64,000 nucleotides of DNA from Chitinophaga tropicalis (lineage in GTDB: Bacteria; Bacteroidota; Bacteroidia; Chitinophagales; Chitinophagaceae), in assembly GCF_009758205.1 (NCBI RefSeq), contig NZ_WRXN01000016.1, positions 62,001 to 126,000 on the forward strand, written 5' to 3'. The notes under the pieces are model-generated. The model worked only from the letters and a program-made list of their open reading frames with translations. It was not told where the DNA came from and searched no databases. The translations under genes were made by a program, and so were the position numbers. How positions within the stretch are numbered: the first letter of the stretch is position 1; every line of letters starts with the position of its first letter. Shown here piece by piece: positions 34,426-43,386 of this stretch.

Positions 34426-35715
34426 TTACTTTTTAGCCTTATAGTTTAATCTGATGGTCACTGCCTGTTTGTGTGCATCCAGTCCTTCGGCAGCTGCCAT
34501 TGTCTCAATAGTAGCACCTATCTGCTGCAACCCTTCCTGTGATAGACGCTGGAAGGTGATCTTCTTCAGGAAGCTGTCCAGCGATACGCCACTGTAAGCA
34601 GTAGCATACCCATTCGTAGGCAATGTATGGTTTGTGCCGGAGGCGTAATCACCCGCACTTTCCGGGGAATAATTACCCAGGAATACAGATCCCGCATTCA
34701 CCACAGCATCAGCAATGCTGATATCATCCACACAGGCTACTATCAGGTGCTCCGGAGCATAAGCGTTAAGCAGCTCCATCGCTTCCTGGTTATCTCTCAC
34801 CAGTATGATACGGCTGTTTTCCAGTGCACGGGCGGCAATATCCTTCCGGGGCAGCTGCTCCAGCTGCGCAGCCACTTCCTTCTGCACAGGCTCTATGATA
34901 GACTCAGCCGTGGTCACCAGCAATACCTGGCTGTCAGGGCCATGTTCTGCCTGGGAGAGCAGATCAGCCGCCACGAAGGCGGGTACACAGGTGTCGTCTG
35001 CCAGTACTGCCACTTCCGACGGACCAGCAGGCATGTCTATCGCCACACCATCTTTGTTCACCAGTTGTTTGGCGCAGGTTACATACTGGTTGCCCGGTCC
35101 AAAGATCTTATGTACACGGGGAACTGTCTCAGTACCATATGCCATAGCGCCAATAGCCTGTACACCTCCTATTTTGAAAACGCGCTCCAGTCCTATCTGT
35201 TCTGCGGTGAACAGTACTGCCGGATGCACTTCCCCTGCTGCATTGGAAGGAGTGCAGAGCACTATCTCCTTACAACCTGCTATCATTGCTGGAATGCCCA
35301 GCATAAGGATGGTAGAGAACAGCGGCGCAGAGCCACCGGGAATATATAACCCTACTTTCTCTATGGCCACGGCCTTACGCCAGCATTGAACGCCAGGCAT
35401 TGTTTCAATGATACGGCTGCTTTCCTGCTGGGCTTTATGAAATACTTCGATATTATGTTTAGCCTGAAGAATGGCTTTTTTCAGTTCGGGGTCCAGGGAA
35501 GCCGCTGCTTTTGAGAACTCTGCAGGCGTAACTTCCAGCTGCTGCAGCTGCACTTTGTCAAACTGCTGCGCATATTTACGTACGGCGGCATCGCCATTCT
35601 GTTTCACATCCGCCAGGATATTGCCTACACTTGTTTCCAGTGCGGTGGTATCCAGTACAGGACGTTGCAGCAGCTCAGGCCAGGCGCTCTTTTCAGGATA
35701 TTGAAATACCTGCAT
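34426..35715 (-). CDS. hisD: Histidinol dehydrogenase
   Basis: A 429-residue zinc enzyme catalysing the last two oxidations to histidine. Conserved features: YIPGGSAPLFSTILM, GPSEVAVLADD, the zinc and catalytic segment LLSQAEHGPDS, and PTNGYATAYSGVS. Length is normal for the family. It is 18 bases downstream of hisG and 13 bases before hisC. Confidence 0.97.
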   Translation of the reverse strand: MQVFQYPEKSAWPELLQRPVLDTTALETSVGNILADVKQNGDAAVRKYAQQFDKVQLQQLEVTPAEFSKAAASLDPELKKAILQAKHNIEVFHKAQQESSRIIETMPGVQCWRKAVAIEKVGLYIPGGSAPLFSTILMLGIPAMIAGCKEIVLCTPSNAAGEVHPAVLFTAEQIGLERVFKIGGVQAIGAMAYGTETVPRVHKIFGPGNQYVTCAKQLVNKDGVAIDMPAGPSEVAVLADDTCVPAFVAADLLSQAEHGPDSQVLLVTTAESIIEPVQKEVAAQLEQLPRKDIAARALENSRIILVRDNQEAMELLNAYAPEHLIVACVDDISIADAVVNAGSVFLGNYSPESAGDYASGTNHTLPTNGYATAYSGVSLDSFLKKITFQRLSQEGLQQIGATIETMAAAEGLDAHKQAVTIRLNYKAKK

Positions 35716-35733
35716 AACTTTTGGTTGAGGAAG

Positions 35734-36588
35734 TTAAATGATCATCTTTTCTATCGGCACTACCAGGATACCCTGTGCACCAGCGGCTTTCAGGCTTTCG
35801 ATAATGTCCCAGAAAGCATTTTCATTCAGCACGGAATGTACAGAGCTCCATCCTTCTTCTGCCAGCGGCAATACAGTAGGGCTTTTCATACCGGGCAGCA
35901 GGGCTATGATCTCCTGCAGCTTATCGTTCGGCGCATTGAGCAATACATATTTGTTGTTCTTTGCTTTCTTCACTGCCTGTATGCGGAACAGCAGCTTCTT
36001 TAAAAGCGCTTCCTGCTCTGCTGTCAGGTTACCGTTGGTAATAAGGGCTGCTTCAGATTTGAGGATCACCTCTACTTCTTTCAGGCCATTCATGAACAGG
36101 GTAGAACCACTGCTAACCAGGTCGCAGATAGCGTCTGCCAACCCTATGCCGGGCGCTATCTCTACTGAGCCGCTGATCTCATGTATCTCAGCGCTGATAC
36201 CATGTTCTTTCAGGAAATTGTCAAGTATTACAGGATAACTGGTGGCAATACGCAGTTTGTCCATGTCTTTAACACCATTGTACTCTACTGATTTAGGCAC
36301 CGCCAGGGAAAGACGGCATTTGCCAAATCCCAGCTTCTCAGCTACTTTTACCGGACGGTTCTTTTCAAGGATCACATTCTCACCTACTATACCAATATCT
36401 GCCACACCATCCTCCACGTACTGGGGGATATCGTCATCACGCAGGAAGAAGACCTCCAGCGGGAAATTGCTGGCTTCCGTTTTCAGCTTGTTTACGCCGT
36501 TGTTGATGTCGATACCGCATTCCTTCAACAGCTTGATAGAATCGTCGTGCAAACGACCGGATTTCTGAATGGCAATTCTCAGTTTCAT
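35734..36588 (-). CDS. hisG: ATP phosphoribosyltransferase, long form
   Basis: The true start is the ATG at 36588 (MKLRIAIQKSGRLHDD), giving 284 residues; a longer frame to 36681 only reads through the attenuator. The catalytic domain shows DIGIVGENVI and the PRPP loop region VEIAPGIGLADAICDLVSSG. The extra ~75 C-terminal residues are the ACT-like regulatory domain of the long form, so it should bind histidine for feedback inhibition and not need HisZ. It is the first structural gene after the his attenuator. Confidence 0.97.
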   Translation of the reverse strand: MKLRIAIQKSGRLHDDSIKLLKECGIDINNGVNKLKTEASNFPLEVFFLRDDDIPQYVEDGVADIGIVGENVILEKNRPVKVAEKLGFGKCRLSLAVPKSVEYNGVKDMDKLRIATSYPVILDNFLKEHGISAEIHEISGSVEIAPGIGLADAICDLVSSGSTLFMNGLKEVEVILKSEAALITNGNLTAEQEALLKKLLFRIQAVKKAKNNKYVLLNAPNDKLQEIIALLPGMKSPTVLPLAEEGWSSVHSVLNENAFWDIIESLKAAGAQGILVVPIEKMII

Positions 36589-36617
36589 AATTTTGACAAT
36601 GTTCCGTGAAAACAAAA

Positions 36618-36692
36618 AGGGGCTTACCGTTTGGTAAGCCCCTGATGATGTTCTAATATCCTGTATAGTACATAAAATCATCCCAGCCTACC
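36618..36692 (-). promoter_or_regulatory. his attenuator (antiterminator and terminator hairpins)
   Basis: The terminator is a perfect 11-bp stem (36643-36633 with 36628-36618) and 4-base loop followed by TTTTTGTTTT on the minus strand. The antiterminator pairs GGTAGGC (36692-36686) with GCTTACC (36639-36633) and, nested, GATGAT (36682-36677) with ATCATC (36649-36644). The GGTAGG segment overlaps the hisL stop codon, so a ribosome that finishes the leader hides it and the terminator forms. Confidence 0.87.
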
Positions 36693-36741
36693 CGCGTGGT
36701 AAGAAATGATGGTGATGATGTGTATGTACGTTAATGTTCAT
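36688..36741 (-). CDS. hisL: his leader peptide
   Basis: A 17-codon frame, MNINVHTHHHHHFLPRG, ends with TAG at the attenuator. Six His codons among 17 mark it as the sensor of charged tRNA-His. I see no strong promoter upstream; TAACTTCG at 36766-36759 is a one-mismatch candidate without a matching -33 element. Confidence 0.9.
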   Translation of the reverse strand: MNINVHTHHHHHFLPRG

Positions 36742-36839
36742 AATTCTGAATAACGGTGCGAAGTTAATAACAATTTTGAATTATCCGCCTGTTTTTTAAA
36801 AAATAGTGTTATCCGGGCGTTAATTCTTTATTCAACAAA

Positions 36840-39098
36840 CTATTTTAATATGAAGCCTGCAGATTGCACATCTCTGCTATTCCCCCCTATAAAAACCATA
36901 AAATCCCCCGGCTCCGCTGTCCATTTCATATCCTTATCATAGAATTTCAGGTCCTCTGCAGATATTTCAAACATTACCGTCTGCGTCTCTCCTTTCTTCA
37001 GCATCAGCTTTTTAAAGCCTTTCAGCTCTTTCACCGGCCTTGTAGCACTGCCTACCAGGTCACGGATATACAGCTGTACCACTTCCTCCCCATCATAATT
37101 CCCGCTGTTGGTAACAGGGATACTTACCTGCAGCTTATCTGCCTTCGTGATCTGCTGCTTGCTCAGGGCAATACTGCCATAGGTGAACTTTGTATAGCTC
37201 AGCCCATAACCAAACGGGTACAGCGGCTCATTGACATTATCCAGGTATTTGGAGGAATATTTATTGTTCGGGTCCTGCGGGCGACCGGTATTCTTATGAT
37301 TATAATAGATCGGTATCTGGCCCGTAGTACGGGGAAAGGTCATAGTGATCTTACCCGCCGGGTTATAGTCGCCAAACAGCACAGAGGCGATGGCATTTCC
37401 TGCTTTGGTTCCCAGCCACCACGTTTCCAGTATAGAAGGAATATGGGCGTCTTCCCATTCCAGGGTAAGCGGCCTTCCATTCATCAGCACCAGCACTACC
37501 GGTTTTCCTGTGGCGTATACAGCTTTCAGCAGTTGCTGCTGGTTTTCGGGTATGCTGATATTACTACGGCTGGCTGCTTCTCCCGTCATTCCCTGCGTTT
37601 CTCCTAATGCCATCACCACTACGTCAGACCTCTTAGCCAGTTCCACGGCCGCTGCCAGCATCGGTGCGGCATCAGCTGTGTCAGAAGCATCCAGGCGGGC
37701 CTTCTGCAATGCCCGTTTTATCAGCGTAGTATCAGCCGCATAATGCGCTCCAGGCAGGTATTCCACATTGGCGCCCCTTGCTTTCAGCCCCTCCAGCAAA
37801 GTAGCAGCTTTGGTATAATCGCCTGCGGCAGACCAGTTGCCTATCATATCCCGCTTGCTGTCTGCCAGCGGACCAATAAGCGCTATCTTCGCCTCTTTCT
37901 TCAAAGGCAGCAGCTGGTTGTCGTTCTTCAGCAGTACAATAGAACGCTCTGCTACCTTTCGGGCAAGTTCCAGGTTTTCGGTGTTCATGATCTCTTTCCT
38001 TGCCCTGGCCGTATCACAATAGCGGAACGGATCAGTGAAAAGCCCCAGGTCATATTTTGCTGACAGGATACGGTAAACAGCTGTATCTATAGCTGCCTGT
38101 GTAATCTTTTTATCCTGCAGCAGCTTTTTCATCTGACCGGCAAACACACTTCCCTGCATATCCATATCCACACCTGCATTGAAAGACAGCTCTCCTGCTT
38201 CATATTCGTTTTTCACAATGCCATGGGCTATCATTTCGTTGATGGCAGTGTAGTCTGTCACCACAAAGCCTTTAAAGCCCCATTGCTTACGCAGCAGGTC
38301 TGTCATCAGCCATTTATTGCCGGTAGCAGGAATACCATCCACTTCATTGAAAGAGGTCATCACCGTGGCTACCCCGGCATCTATAGCGGCTTTATAGGGA
38401 GGGAGGTAATATTGGAACATCTGCCGGCGACTCATATCCACCGTATTATAATCACGCCCCGCCTCCACAGCGCCATACAAAGCAAAATGTTTCACGCAGG
38501 CCAGTATGGTGTTGCTGGCTGACAGGTCATTGCCCTGGTAGCCCTTTACCTTCGCTTTTGCTACCTGTACGCCATACCAGGTATCCTCTCCTACCCCTTC
38601 TGCCACACGGCCCCACCGGGGGTCACGGGCAATATCTACCATAGGGGAGAATGTCCATTGCAAACCATCTGCGCTGGCCTCAACAGCTGCTGCGCGGGCG
38701 CTCTGCTCCATCAATGACATATCCCAGGTACAGGCTTCGCCTAATGGAATGGGAAAAATGGTCTTATGTCCGTGAATAACGTCGTATCCGAATAGCAGGG
38801 GGATCTTCAACCGCGTTTTCAGCGCCATCTCCTGCAACTGCCGTGTATACTGCGGCGTATAGGCATTAAAGACAGCTCCGCACAGTCCTGCCTCAATATC
38901 TTTTTTGTATCCGGGTTTCATGAAAGGACCTGTAACGTCCATATCACTTGTAAGGAGATTCAGCTGGCCTATCTTTTCTTCCAGCGTCATTTTCCTGATC
39001 AGGTTAGAAATAAATGTGTGTTTGTTCTGTTGTGCTTTTACGTTGCTCATGCAGGCAAATAGGACCAATGCCGCAAGCAAACCCTGCCGCTTTTTCAT
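36840..39098 (-). CDS. GH3 family beta-glucosidase (BglX-like)
   Basis: A 752-residue exported enzyme with signal peptide ending SNVKAQQ. The GH3 N-terminal barrel shows KIGQLNLLTSDMD, the substrate motif KHFALYGAVEAGRDYN and the nucleophile Asp in GFVVTDYTAIN. The C-terminal (alpha/beta)6 sandwich contributes MALGETQGMTGEAASR, and a fibronectin type III-like domain closes the protein (EVVQLYIRDLVGSATRPVKELKGF). It is expected to act in the periplasm on terminal beta-glucosyl or xylosyl residues. It follows the pectinesterase gene by 71 bases. Confidence 0.95.
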   Translation of the reverse strand: MKKRQGLLAALVLFACMSNVKAQQNKHTFISNLIRKMTLEEKIGQLNLLTSDMDVTGPFMKPGYKKDIEAGLCGAVFNAYTPQYTRQLQEMALKTRLKIPLLFGYDVIHGHKTIFPIPLGEACTWDMSLMEQSARAAAVEASADGLQWTFSPMVDIARDPRWGRVAEGVGEDTWYGVQVAKAKVKGYQGNDLSASNTILACVKHFALYGAVEAGRDYNTVDMSRRQMFQYYLPPYKAAIDAGVATVMTSFNEVDGIPATGNKWLMTDLLRKQWGFKGFVVTDYTAINEMIAHGIVKNEYEAGELSFNAGVDMDMQGSVFAGQMKKLLQDKKITQAAIDTAVYRILSAKYDLGLFTDPFRYCDTARARKEIMNTENLELARKVAERSIVLLKNDNQLLPLKKEAKIALIGPLADSKRDMIGNWSAAGDYTKAATLLEGLKARGANVEYLPGAHYAADTTLIKRALQKARLDASDTADAAPMLAAAVELAKRSDVVVMALGETQGMTGEAASRSNISIPENQQQLLKAVYATGKPVVLVLMNGRPLTLEWEDAHIPSILETWWLGTKAGNAIASVLFGDYNPAGKITMTFPRTTGQIPIYYNHKNTGRPQDPNNKYSSKYLDNVNEPLYPFGYGLSYTKFTYGSIALSKQQITKADKLQVSIPVTNSGNYDGEEVVQLYIRDLVGSATRPVKELKGFKKLMLKKGETQTVMFEISAEDLKFYDKDMKWTAEPGDFMVFIGGNSRDVQSAGFILK

Positions 39099-39169
39099 AA
39101 CTGATAGATTTTTTTAGTTTCTGTGCGGTGAAGGTACGTAAAGTTTATATGCAGGATTTGTGACGTTGA

Positions 39170-41626
39170 TCAGGATTTAAGCTCTGCTATAACATGTTTC
39201 AGCTCTTTCCCACTGTATATCTCCCTGTTGCCGGAATAGATCTTCAGGCCTTTTCCATTGTTATATTTCTTCCCTGTTCTATCCCATTGTATAGTAAGCA
39301 GCTGGCCGTGATAAGGTATATTTTTCAGCAGGAACCAGTCCCACTGGCCCTGCAGTAACGGGTACAATTCCAGCCTGTTTCCCTGTGCAGGTTTTAACCC
39401 TACCAGGTCGCTGATCACCAGGTCACAGAAACCGGAGTGATTGTAATAGCTGCTTCTCGGATCATCTCCTTTCAGCCAGTAACCGGTCTTTTCATCCTGG
39501 TATTCGCCTATATAGGGCTGTCCGTTCTTCTGATGTGAGCGGGCATATACCTGCAATGCACGATAATAGGATGCCGGCGTTACCACACCATGGTTCTTAT
39601 ACCTGCTCAGCAGGTTAGCCCATCCTTTTAATGTCTGGGTACTGGCAAAGGGCCATATAGCCCCATCCCATTCGCAACCATGTCCTGTACCATGGGTGCG
39701 GAATGCCGGGTGACGGCGTTCTGCCGTAGTAAGTCCCCATGGAGCGTCAAAGCCCGCTGTGTCAATTACCTGCTGCCAGGCCCTGGTATAAACAGGCTTA
39801 TCCTCCGGCAAATTGAAATACCATGGAATGAAACCTATAGCTTCCCTCGCGTCAGAGAAGGCGCCCGTGGTCAGTTTCACCTTAAAGAAACCAGCCGTAT
39901 CATCCCACAGCTGCTGCTGTACAAGTGTTTTTAATTGTTTCGCTTCCTGCTGGTAGCGTTGTTTCAATGTGTCGTTCTTTGCTATCACTGCTACATTTTC
40001 CAATGCCACTGCATTGCCATACATATAGCTGCTTATAGAGGGACGGGCATTCTTTGCTTTACGTGAACCGGTGATAGATTCTTCCATCCCGTCCTTCACA
40101 TCAAACTGCCAGAACAGTCCGTCCGGCAGACGTTTTTCTGCTTCCCACAAACGGTAGTCGCTATCCATATATGGAAGCAGGCCTTTTACAAAATTTGTAT
40201 CCCCATTCACCAGGAACCTGTTGTATACTGCGTCTGTTGCCCAGCTGCTGAACTGATGAAAGCGGGGGGCTTTCTGCTGTGCATCGGCCAGGTACCAGTA
40301 CCGGATATACTGATCTGCATAATCTTTATCCCGCAGCCAGCGGCCTTCATAGATGTGATGGCCGGTAGCACAGCTGAGTGCATTGTAGCGGCCCGCATGT
40401 TTTACCGGGGTGATGAACTCTGTGAAAATATACCCGTCCGGCGTCAGTTTCAGGTGTTTACGGAATGTCCACCAGCGGTAGTAATAAGTCTGTTCAATTG
40501 TACTGTCAGGACATTCCAGCAGGGGAATATTATCTTCCAGCCACCTGTATGCCTGTGCGTTGCCGATGTAATTCCTTACTGTTTCATTATCGTTCCCGTT
40601 GAAGCGATCTGTATATTTTTTCAGCACGCTGTTATGAGACAATGCAGCTGAAGGGTCCCAGCCACTGAATATATTGCTGAGTGTAACTGCGCCTGCTTCT
40701 TTTGCTGTCAGCTGTTTTGACCAGGGCACCCGTTGAGATGTACCTGCACCTTCTCCGTCGTTTTCATACTCTGCATACCGGGCTGTCTGTTCATTGGAGG
40801 GACGGTCCCAGTTATGCCAGCCAGCAGGAAGTATATGTGATCCCAATGTACAGTGCATAAAGATCGTACCGGCATACGGCCTCCAGGGACGGCCCAGGTA
40901 TACTTTATGTACATCTGCTCCTGCCGTTAATTTACAGTTCATAAAAACCAGTCCAAAGGGCTGATCTGCCGGTGTAGAGGCAGCTGTGATATAGGAATCT
41001 CTGATGCTGTGAATTGTACAGTTGTCAAATACTACGGTAGATGGTCCGAAAATGAAATCTGTTGTCCCTTCTATGTAACAGTCTTTAAAATACTGGCGAC
41101 AGCCTCCACGGCCTCCGTAAAAAGTATCCTGGTTGCCCAGCAGTCTGCAATTATTGAAAATACAGCGGTCGCCTTCCACATGTAAAGCGACGGCCTGGCC
41201 CACAGGTCCTGCAGCATTTTCGAAGGTGAGGTTCTCTGCTATGATATCATTGCCCGCAATCAATACAGTATAGGAGGTGAATGTCCCGAACTTCGTTCTT
41301 CCCGAAGCATCCTTCCCGGGATATTCTTTTCCTGAATAATCGCTGTTGGTGATGATGGTGCTGTCCCTGTTCTCTCCCAGTAACGTAATGCTGCTTTTCC
41401 AGGTAGGAATACAGAGTTTTTCATGATAAGTTCCCTTCCTGATAAAAATAGTAACACGGAAGTAAGTAAAATCACGAACAGCATTGACAGCCTCCTGTAT
41501 AGTGGTATAATCACCTGAGCCATCCTGTGCAACAACCATGTATTTTTTACTGTCCTGTTGCGCCATTGCATGTAAACAGCCACATAATAACAGCGGAATA
41601 AGTATAATCTTCAGAAGGTCCTTCAT
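39170..41626 (-). CDS. Pectin methylesterase (CE8) fused to an (alpha/alpha)6 glycosidase-like domain
   Basis: From the ATG at 41626 (MKDLLKIILIPLLLCG...) the protein has 818 residues with a signal peptide ending HAMAQQ; the longer frame to 41716 adds no family sequence. Residues ~25-330 are a CE8 parallel beta-helix with all signatures: YTTIQEAVNAV, LGNQDTFYGG, IEGTTDFIFG with the nucleophile Asp, and LGRPWRPYAGT. The second half (about 390-818) resembles MGH1/GH63-type toroids (HQFSSWATDAVYNRF, CEWDGAIWPFASTQTLKGWANLL). The product should remove methyl esters from pectin in the periplasm and may also cleave a sugar from the same chain. Confidence 0.9.
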   Translation of the reverse strand: MKDLLKIILIPLLLCGCLHAMAQQDSKKYMVVAQDGSGDYTTIQEAVNAVRDFTYFRVTIFIRKGTYHEKLCIPTWKSSITLLGENRDSTIITNSDYSGKEYPGKDASGRTKFGTFTSYTVLIAGNDIIAENLTFENAAGPVGQAVALHVEGDRCIFNNCRLLGNQDTFYGGRGGCRQYFKDCYIEGTTDFIFGPSTVVFDNCTIHSIRDSYITAASTPADQPFGLVFMNCKLTAGADVHKVYLGRPWRPYAGTIFMHCTLGSHILPAGWHNWDRPSNEQTARYAEYENDGEGAGTSQRVPWSKQLTAKEAGAVTLSNIFSGWDPSAALSHNSVLKKYTDRFNGNDNETVRNYIGNAQAYRWLEDNIPLLECPDSTIEQTYYYRWWTFRKHLKLTPDGYIFTEFITPVKHAGRYNALSCATGHHIYEGRWLRDKDYADQYIRYWYLADAQQKAPRFHQFSSWATDAVYNRFLVNGDTNFVKGLLPYMDSDYRLWEAEKRLPDGLFWQFDVKDGMEESITGSRKAKNARPSISSYMYGNAVALENVAVIAKNDTLKQRYQQEAKQLKTLVQQQLWDDTAGFFKVKLTTGAFSDAREAIGFIPWYFNLPEDKPVYTRAWQQVIDTAGFDAPWGLTTAERRHPAFRTHGTGHGCEWDGAIWPFASTQTLKGWANLLSRYKNHGVVTPASYYRALQVYARSHQKNGQPYIGEYQDEKTGYWLKGDDPRSSYYNHSGFCDLVISDLVGLKPAQGNRLELYPLLQGQWDWFLLKNIPYHGQLLTIQWDRTGKKYNNGKGLKIYSGNREIYSGKELKHVIAELKS

Positions 41627-41628
41627 AA

Positions 41629-41742
41629 CAGGGAATTTTAAGCAATAGATCAGTTTGAATTCCCAGTCCTGCAAACTGAAAACCCAAACTGATACTTTAT
41701 CGATGTTTTGCAACACGTTGAACCAAACTATAAAATTCCCTG
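41629..41742. repeat. Inverted repeats in the leader of the pectinesterase gene
   Basis: A perfect 12-bp inverted repeat, CAGGGAATTTTA at 41629-41640 and its complement at 41731-41742, encloses a smaller one, CAGTTTG/CAAACTG at 41651-41657 and 41672-41678. The first arm lies 2 bases before the pectinesterase ATG, so folding of the transcript could hide the start. Confidence 0.6.
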
Positions 41743-41755
41743 CTTTCAGAAACGA

Positions 41756-42643
41756 TTATTTACGCAATCGTTGCCGGAAGCCTGTCTTTATATTCATCAA
41801 CACCATAGCCAGTAACATAATGATAACACCTGTTATCTTCAGCGGTGTAAGTGGTTCTTTCAACAACAGGTGAGAACAGATAATAGCTACCGGCAGTTCT
41901 GCCGTCATGATAATAGCGCTGATACCTGCACCTATTTTGGGTATTCCTCTTGCAAACAGCAATGGTGGTATGATGGTACCAAAGAAGGCAAGGAATACTG
42001 CCCATTTCAGCAGGTTCAGGTCATAGTGGCTGTTCATGATCAGTTGCTGGGCATTGATCAATATCAGGCCTATGGTAGAACCGGTCATCATTACAGCGCT
42101 TTTCTTCAGTGCCGGTACTTCTTTAGCTACCCTGCTATTAGCTACCAGGTAAATGGCATACAATAATGCCGATGCAAACGCCCAGAGAAATCCTTTAACA
42201 GACACCTCTCCTATTCCGGTATCCAGCATTCCGCCTGCCAGCATTGTTCCTATAAGTATCACTGCCGTTGCCGCCAGCTGCAGCCAGCCGGGTTTCTTTT
42301 TAAAGATGAACAGCTCCAGCAGCATCCCCATCCAGGTAAATTGCATCAGGATCACAATAGCCAGGGAAGCTGGTATATAACGCACAGAGATATAATACAC
42401 AAAAGAGCTCAGCCCTATAGCCGACCCGGTAAACAGCAATGGCAGCCATGTTTTCCGCTCCATCATTGCTTCATCCTTTTTCTGTGCAAATACCAGCAGC
42501 CATAATACTGACATGCCTGTAAATGCCTGCGAAGCTGAAATATCTGCTGCTGTATAACCTTCCTGGTAAGATAATTTTACAAAAGTAGAAAGTATGCCGT
42601 AGCTGCATGCGCCGGCAAAAACCATTAAAATATATTTAGTCAT
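41756..42643 (-). CDS. EamA/DMT-family transporter
   Basis: The preferred start at 42643 (MTKYILMVFAGACSYG) gives 295 residues and ten predicted membrane helices in two EamA repeats (LWAFASALLYAIYLVANSRVAK begins the second). An alternative ATG at 42691 lies inside an RNA-like stem and adds a hydrophilic stretch unlikely in this family. Drug/metabolite transporters of this type export or import small metabolites; the substrate is unknown. The leader is strongly structured. Confidence 0.88.
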   Translation of the reverse strand: MTKYILMVFAGACSYGILSTFVKLSYQEGYTAADISASQAFTGMSVLWLLVFAQKKDEAMMERKTWLPLLFTGSAIGLSSFVYYISVRYIPASLAIVILMQFTWMGMLLELFIFKKKPGWLQLAATAVILIGTMLAGGMLDTGIGEVSVKGFLWAFASALLYAIYLVANSRVAKEVPALKKSAVMMTGSTIGLILINAQQLIMNSHYDLNLLKWAVFLAFFGTIIPPLLFARGIPKIGAGISAIIMTAELPVAIICSHLLLKEPLTPLKITGVIIMLLAMVLMNIKTGFRQRLRK

Positions 42644-42684
42644 TATTTCCGGTTGTTTATTGATAAGTCTGGTATGAATAGGCA

Positions 42685-42773
42685 CAGACAAAACAACCGG
42701 GTTTATTCAAACCTGGGAGAACAGTGGGTTTATCCCCATAAAAGGGAAGAAACACTACCGGTTATTTTGTCTG
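42685..42773 (-). promoter_or_regulatory. Structured leader upstream of the transporter gene (riboswitch-like, unassigned)
   Basis: In the transcript a 16-bp outer stem (42773-42758 with 42700-42685, one G-U pair) encloses at least two further helices: AGUG/CACU with an inner CCC/GGG, and GGUUU-GAAU-AAACC. This forms a plausible three-way junction 42 bases before the ATG. I do not recognise it as a known riboswitch class. No target-site duplication flanks it, so a MITE is less likely. Confidence 0.45.
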
Positions 42774-42876
42774 GAAGGCAACCGGCGGAGGTGTGGTTGT
42801 GAATAGATTGTGGTTCATGATGCAATATTAAAAGATATTTATGGCTTTTCATAATGAAGCAATTCAACTATTTAGG

Positions 42877-43386
42877 CTAGCCCGCCGTTTTGACTGGATA
42901 AATCTGATGAAACGGGTCGTAGAGAAGTATATAAAAAACAGCTAATGGCCCAACAAAAAAATGAATCCTTGGCGCTTTTTTACTGCCATCATTTGGTGTA
43001 TTGAGATGGAACTGACCAACAAACGGTAACTCATCTGGCTGAAGTCTGGGCTTATTAAAAATTTTCCCTAGAAGTTCAGTCATTACTTTGTTGGGGGGAT
43101 TTATATGAAAATGCTCAGTACGTTTATGATTATCAATCAGTTCATTTAAAGATAACTTAGCCATTTTTTTTACTTTGGAAAAATACGCCCGATAATCCTC
43201 GTGAAGAAATTCAGGATGATGAAAACTATAATCCTCTATGTCAAAATTTAAATAATCGTACGCAAAAAAAGGCGTTTGATTAGTTGAAATTTTAATCAGA
43301 TCATTAGGAAATCTACCTATTTGATACTTCAGAGAAGTTTCATCTTCATTAATATCTTCGATTATTTGCTTAAAATAATCAGCCAT
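42877..43386 (-). CDS. Unrecognised protein, candidate toxin paired with a Panacea antitoxin
   Basis: A 169-residue soluble protein I cannot place. It is charged, with a His/aromatic-rich middle (FHHPEFLHEDYRAYF, TEHFHINPP) and a hydrophobic end (RIHFFVGPLAVFYILLYDPFH). The start overlaps the Panacea gene stop by 8 bp. In known Panacea pairs the neighbouring gene encodes the toxin, so by position this is the candidate. The DNA is visibly more AT-rich than the flanking metabolic genes. Confidence 0.75.
   Translation of the reverse strand: MADYFKQIIEDINEDETSLKYQIGRFPNDLIKISTNQTPFFAYDYLNFDIEDYSFHHPEFLHEDYRAYFSKVKKMAKLSLNELIDNHKRTEHFHINPPNKVMTELLGKIFNKPRLQPDELPFVGQFHLNTPNDGSKKAPRIHFFVGPLAVFYILLYDPFHQIYPVKTAG

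Noticed and set aside
36589..36681. N-terminal extension of hisG
   Set aside because: It would translate through the attenuator hairpins; the family N-terminus MKLRIAIQKSGR starts at 36588.
42685..42773. Second MITE suggested by the 16-bp inverted ends
   Set aside because: No flanking duplication is present and the internal helices and position fit an RNA leader better, so it is listed as a structured leader instead.
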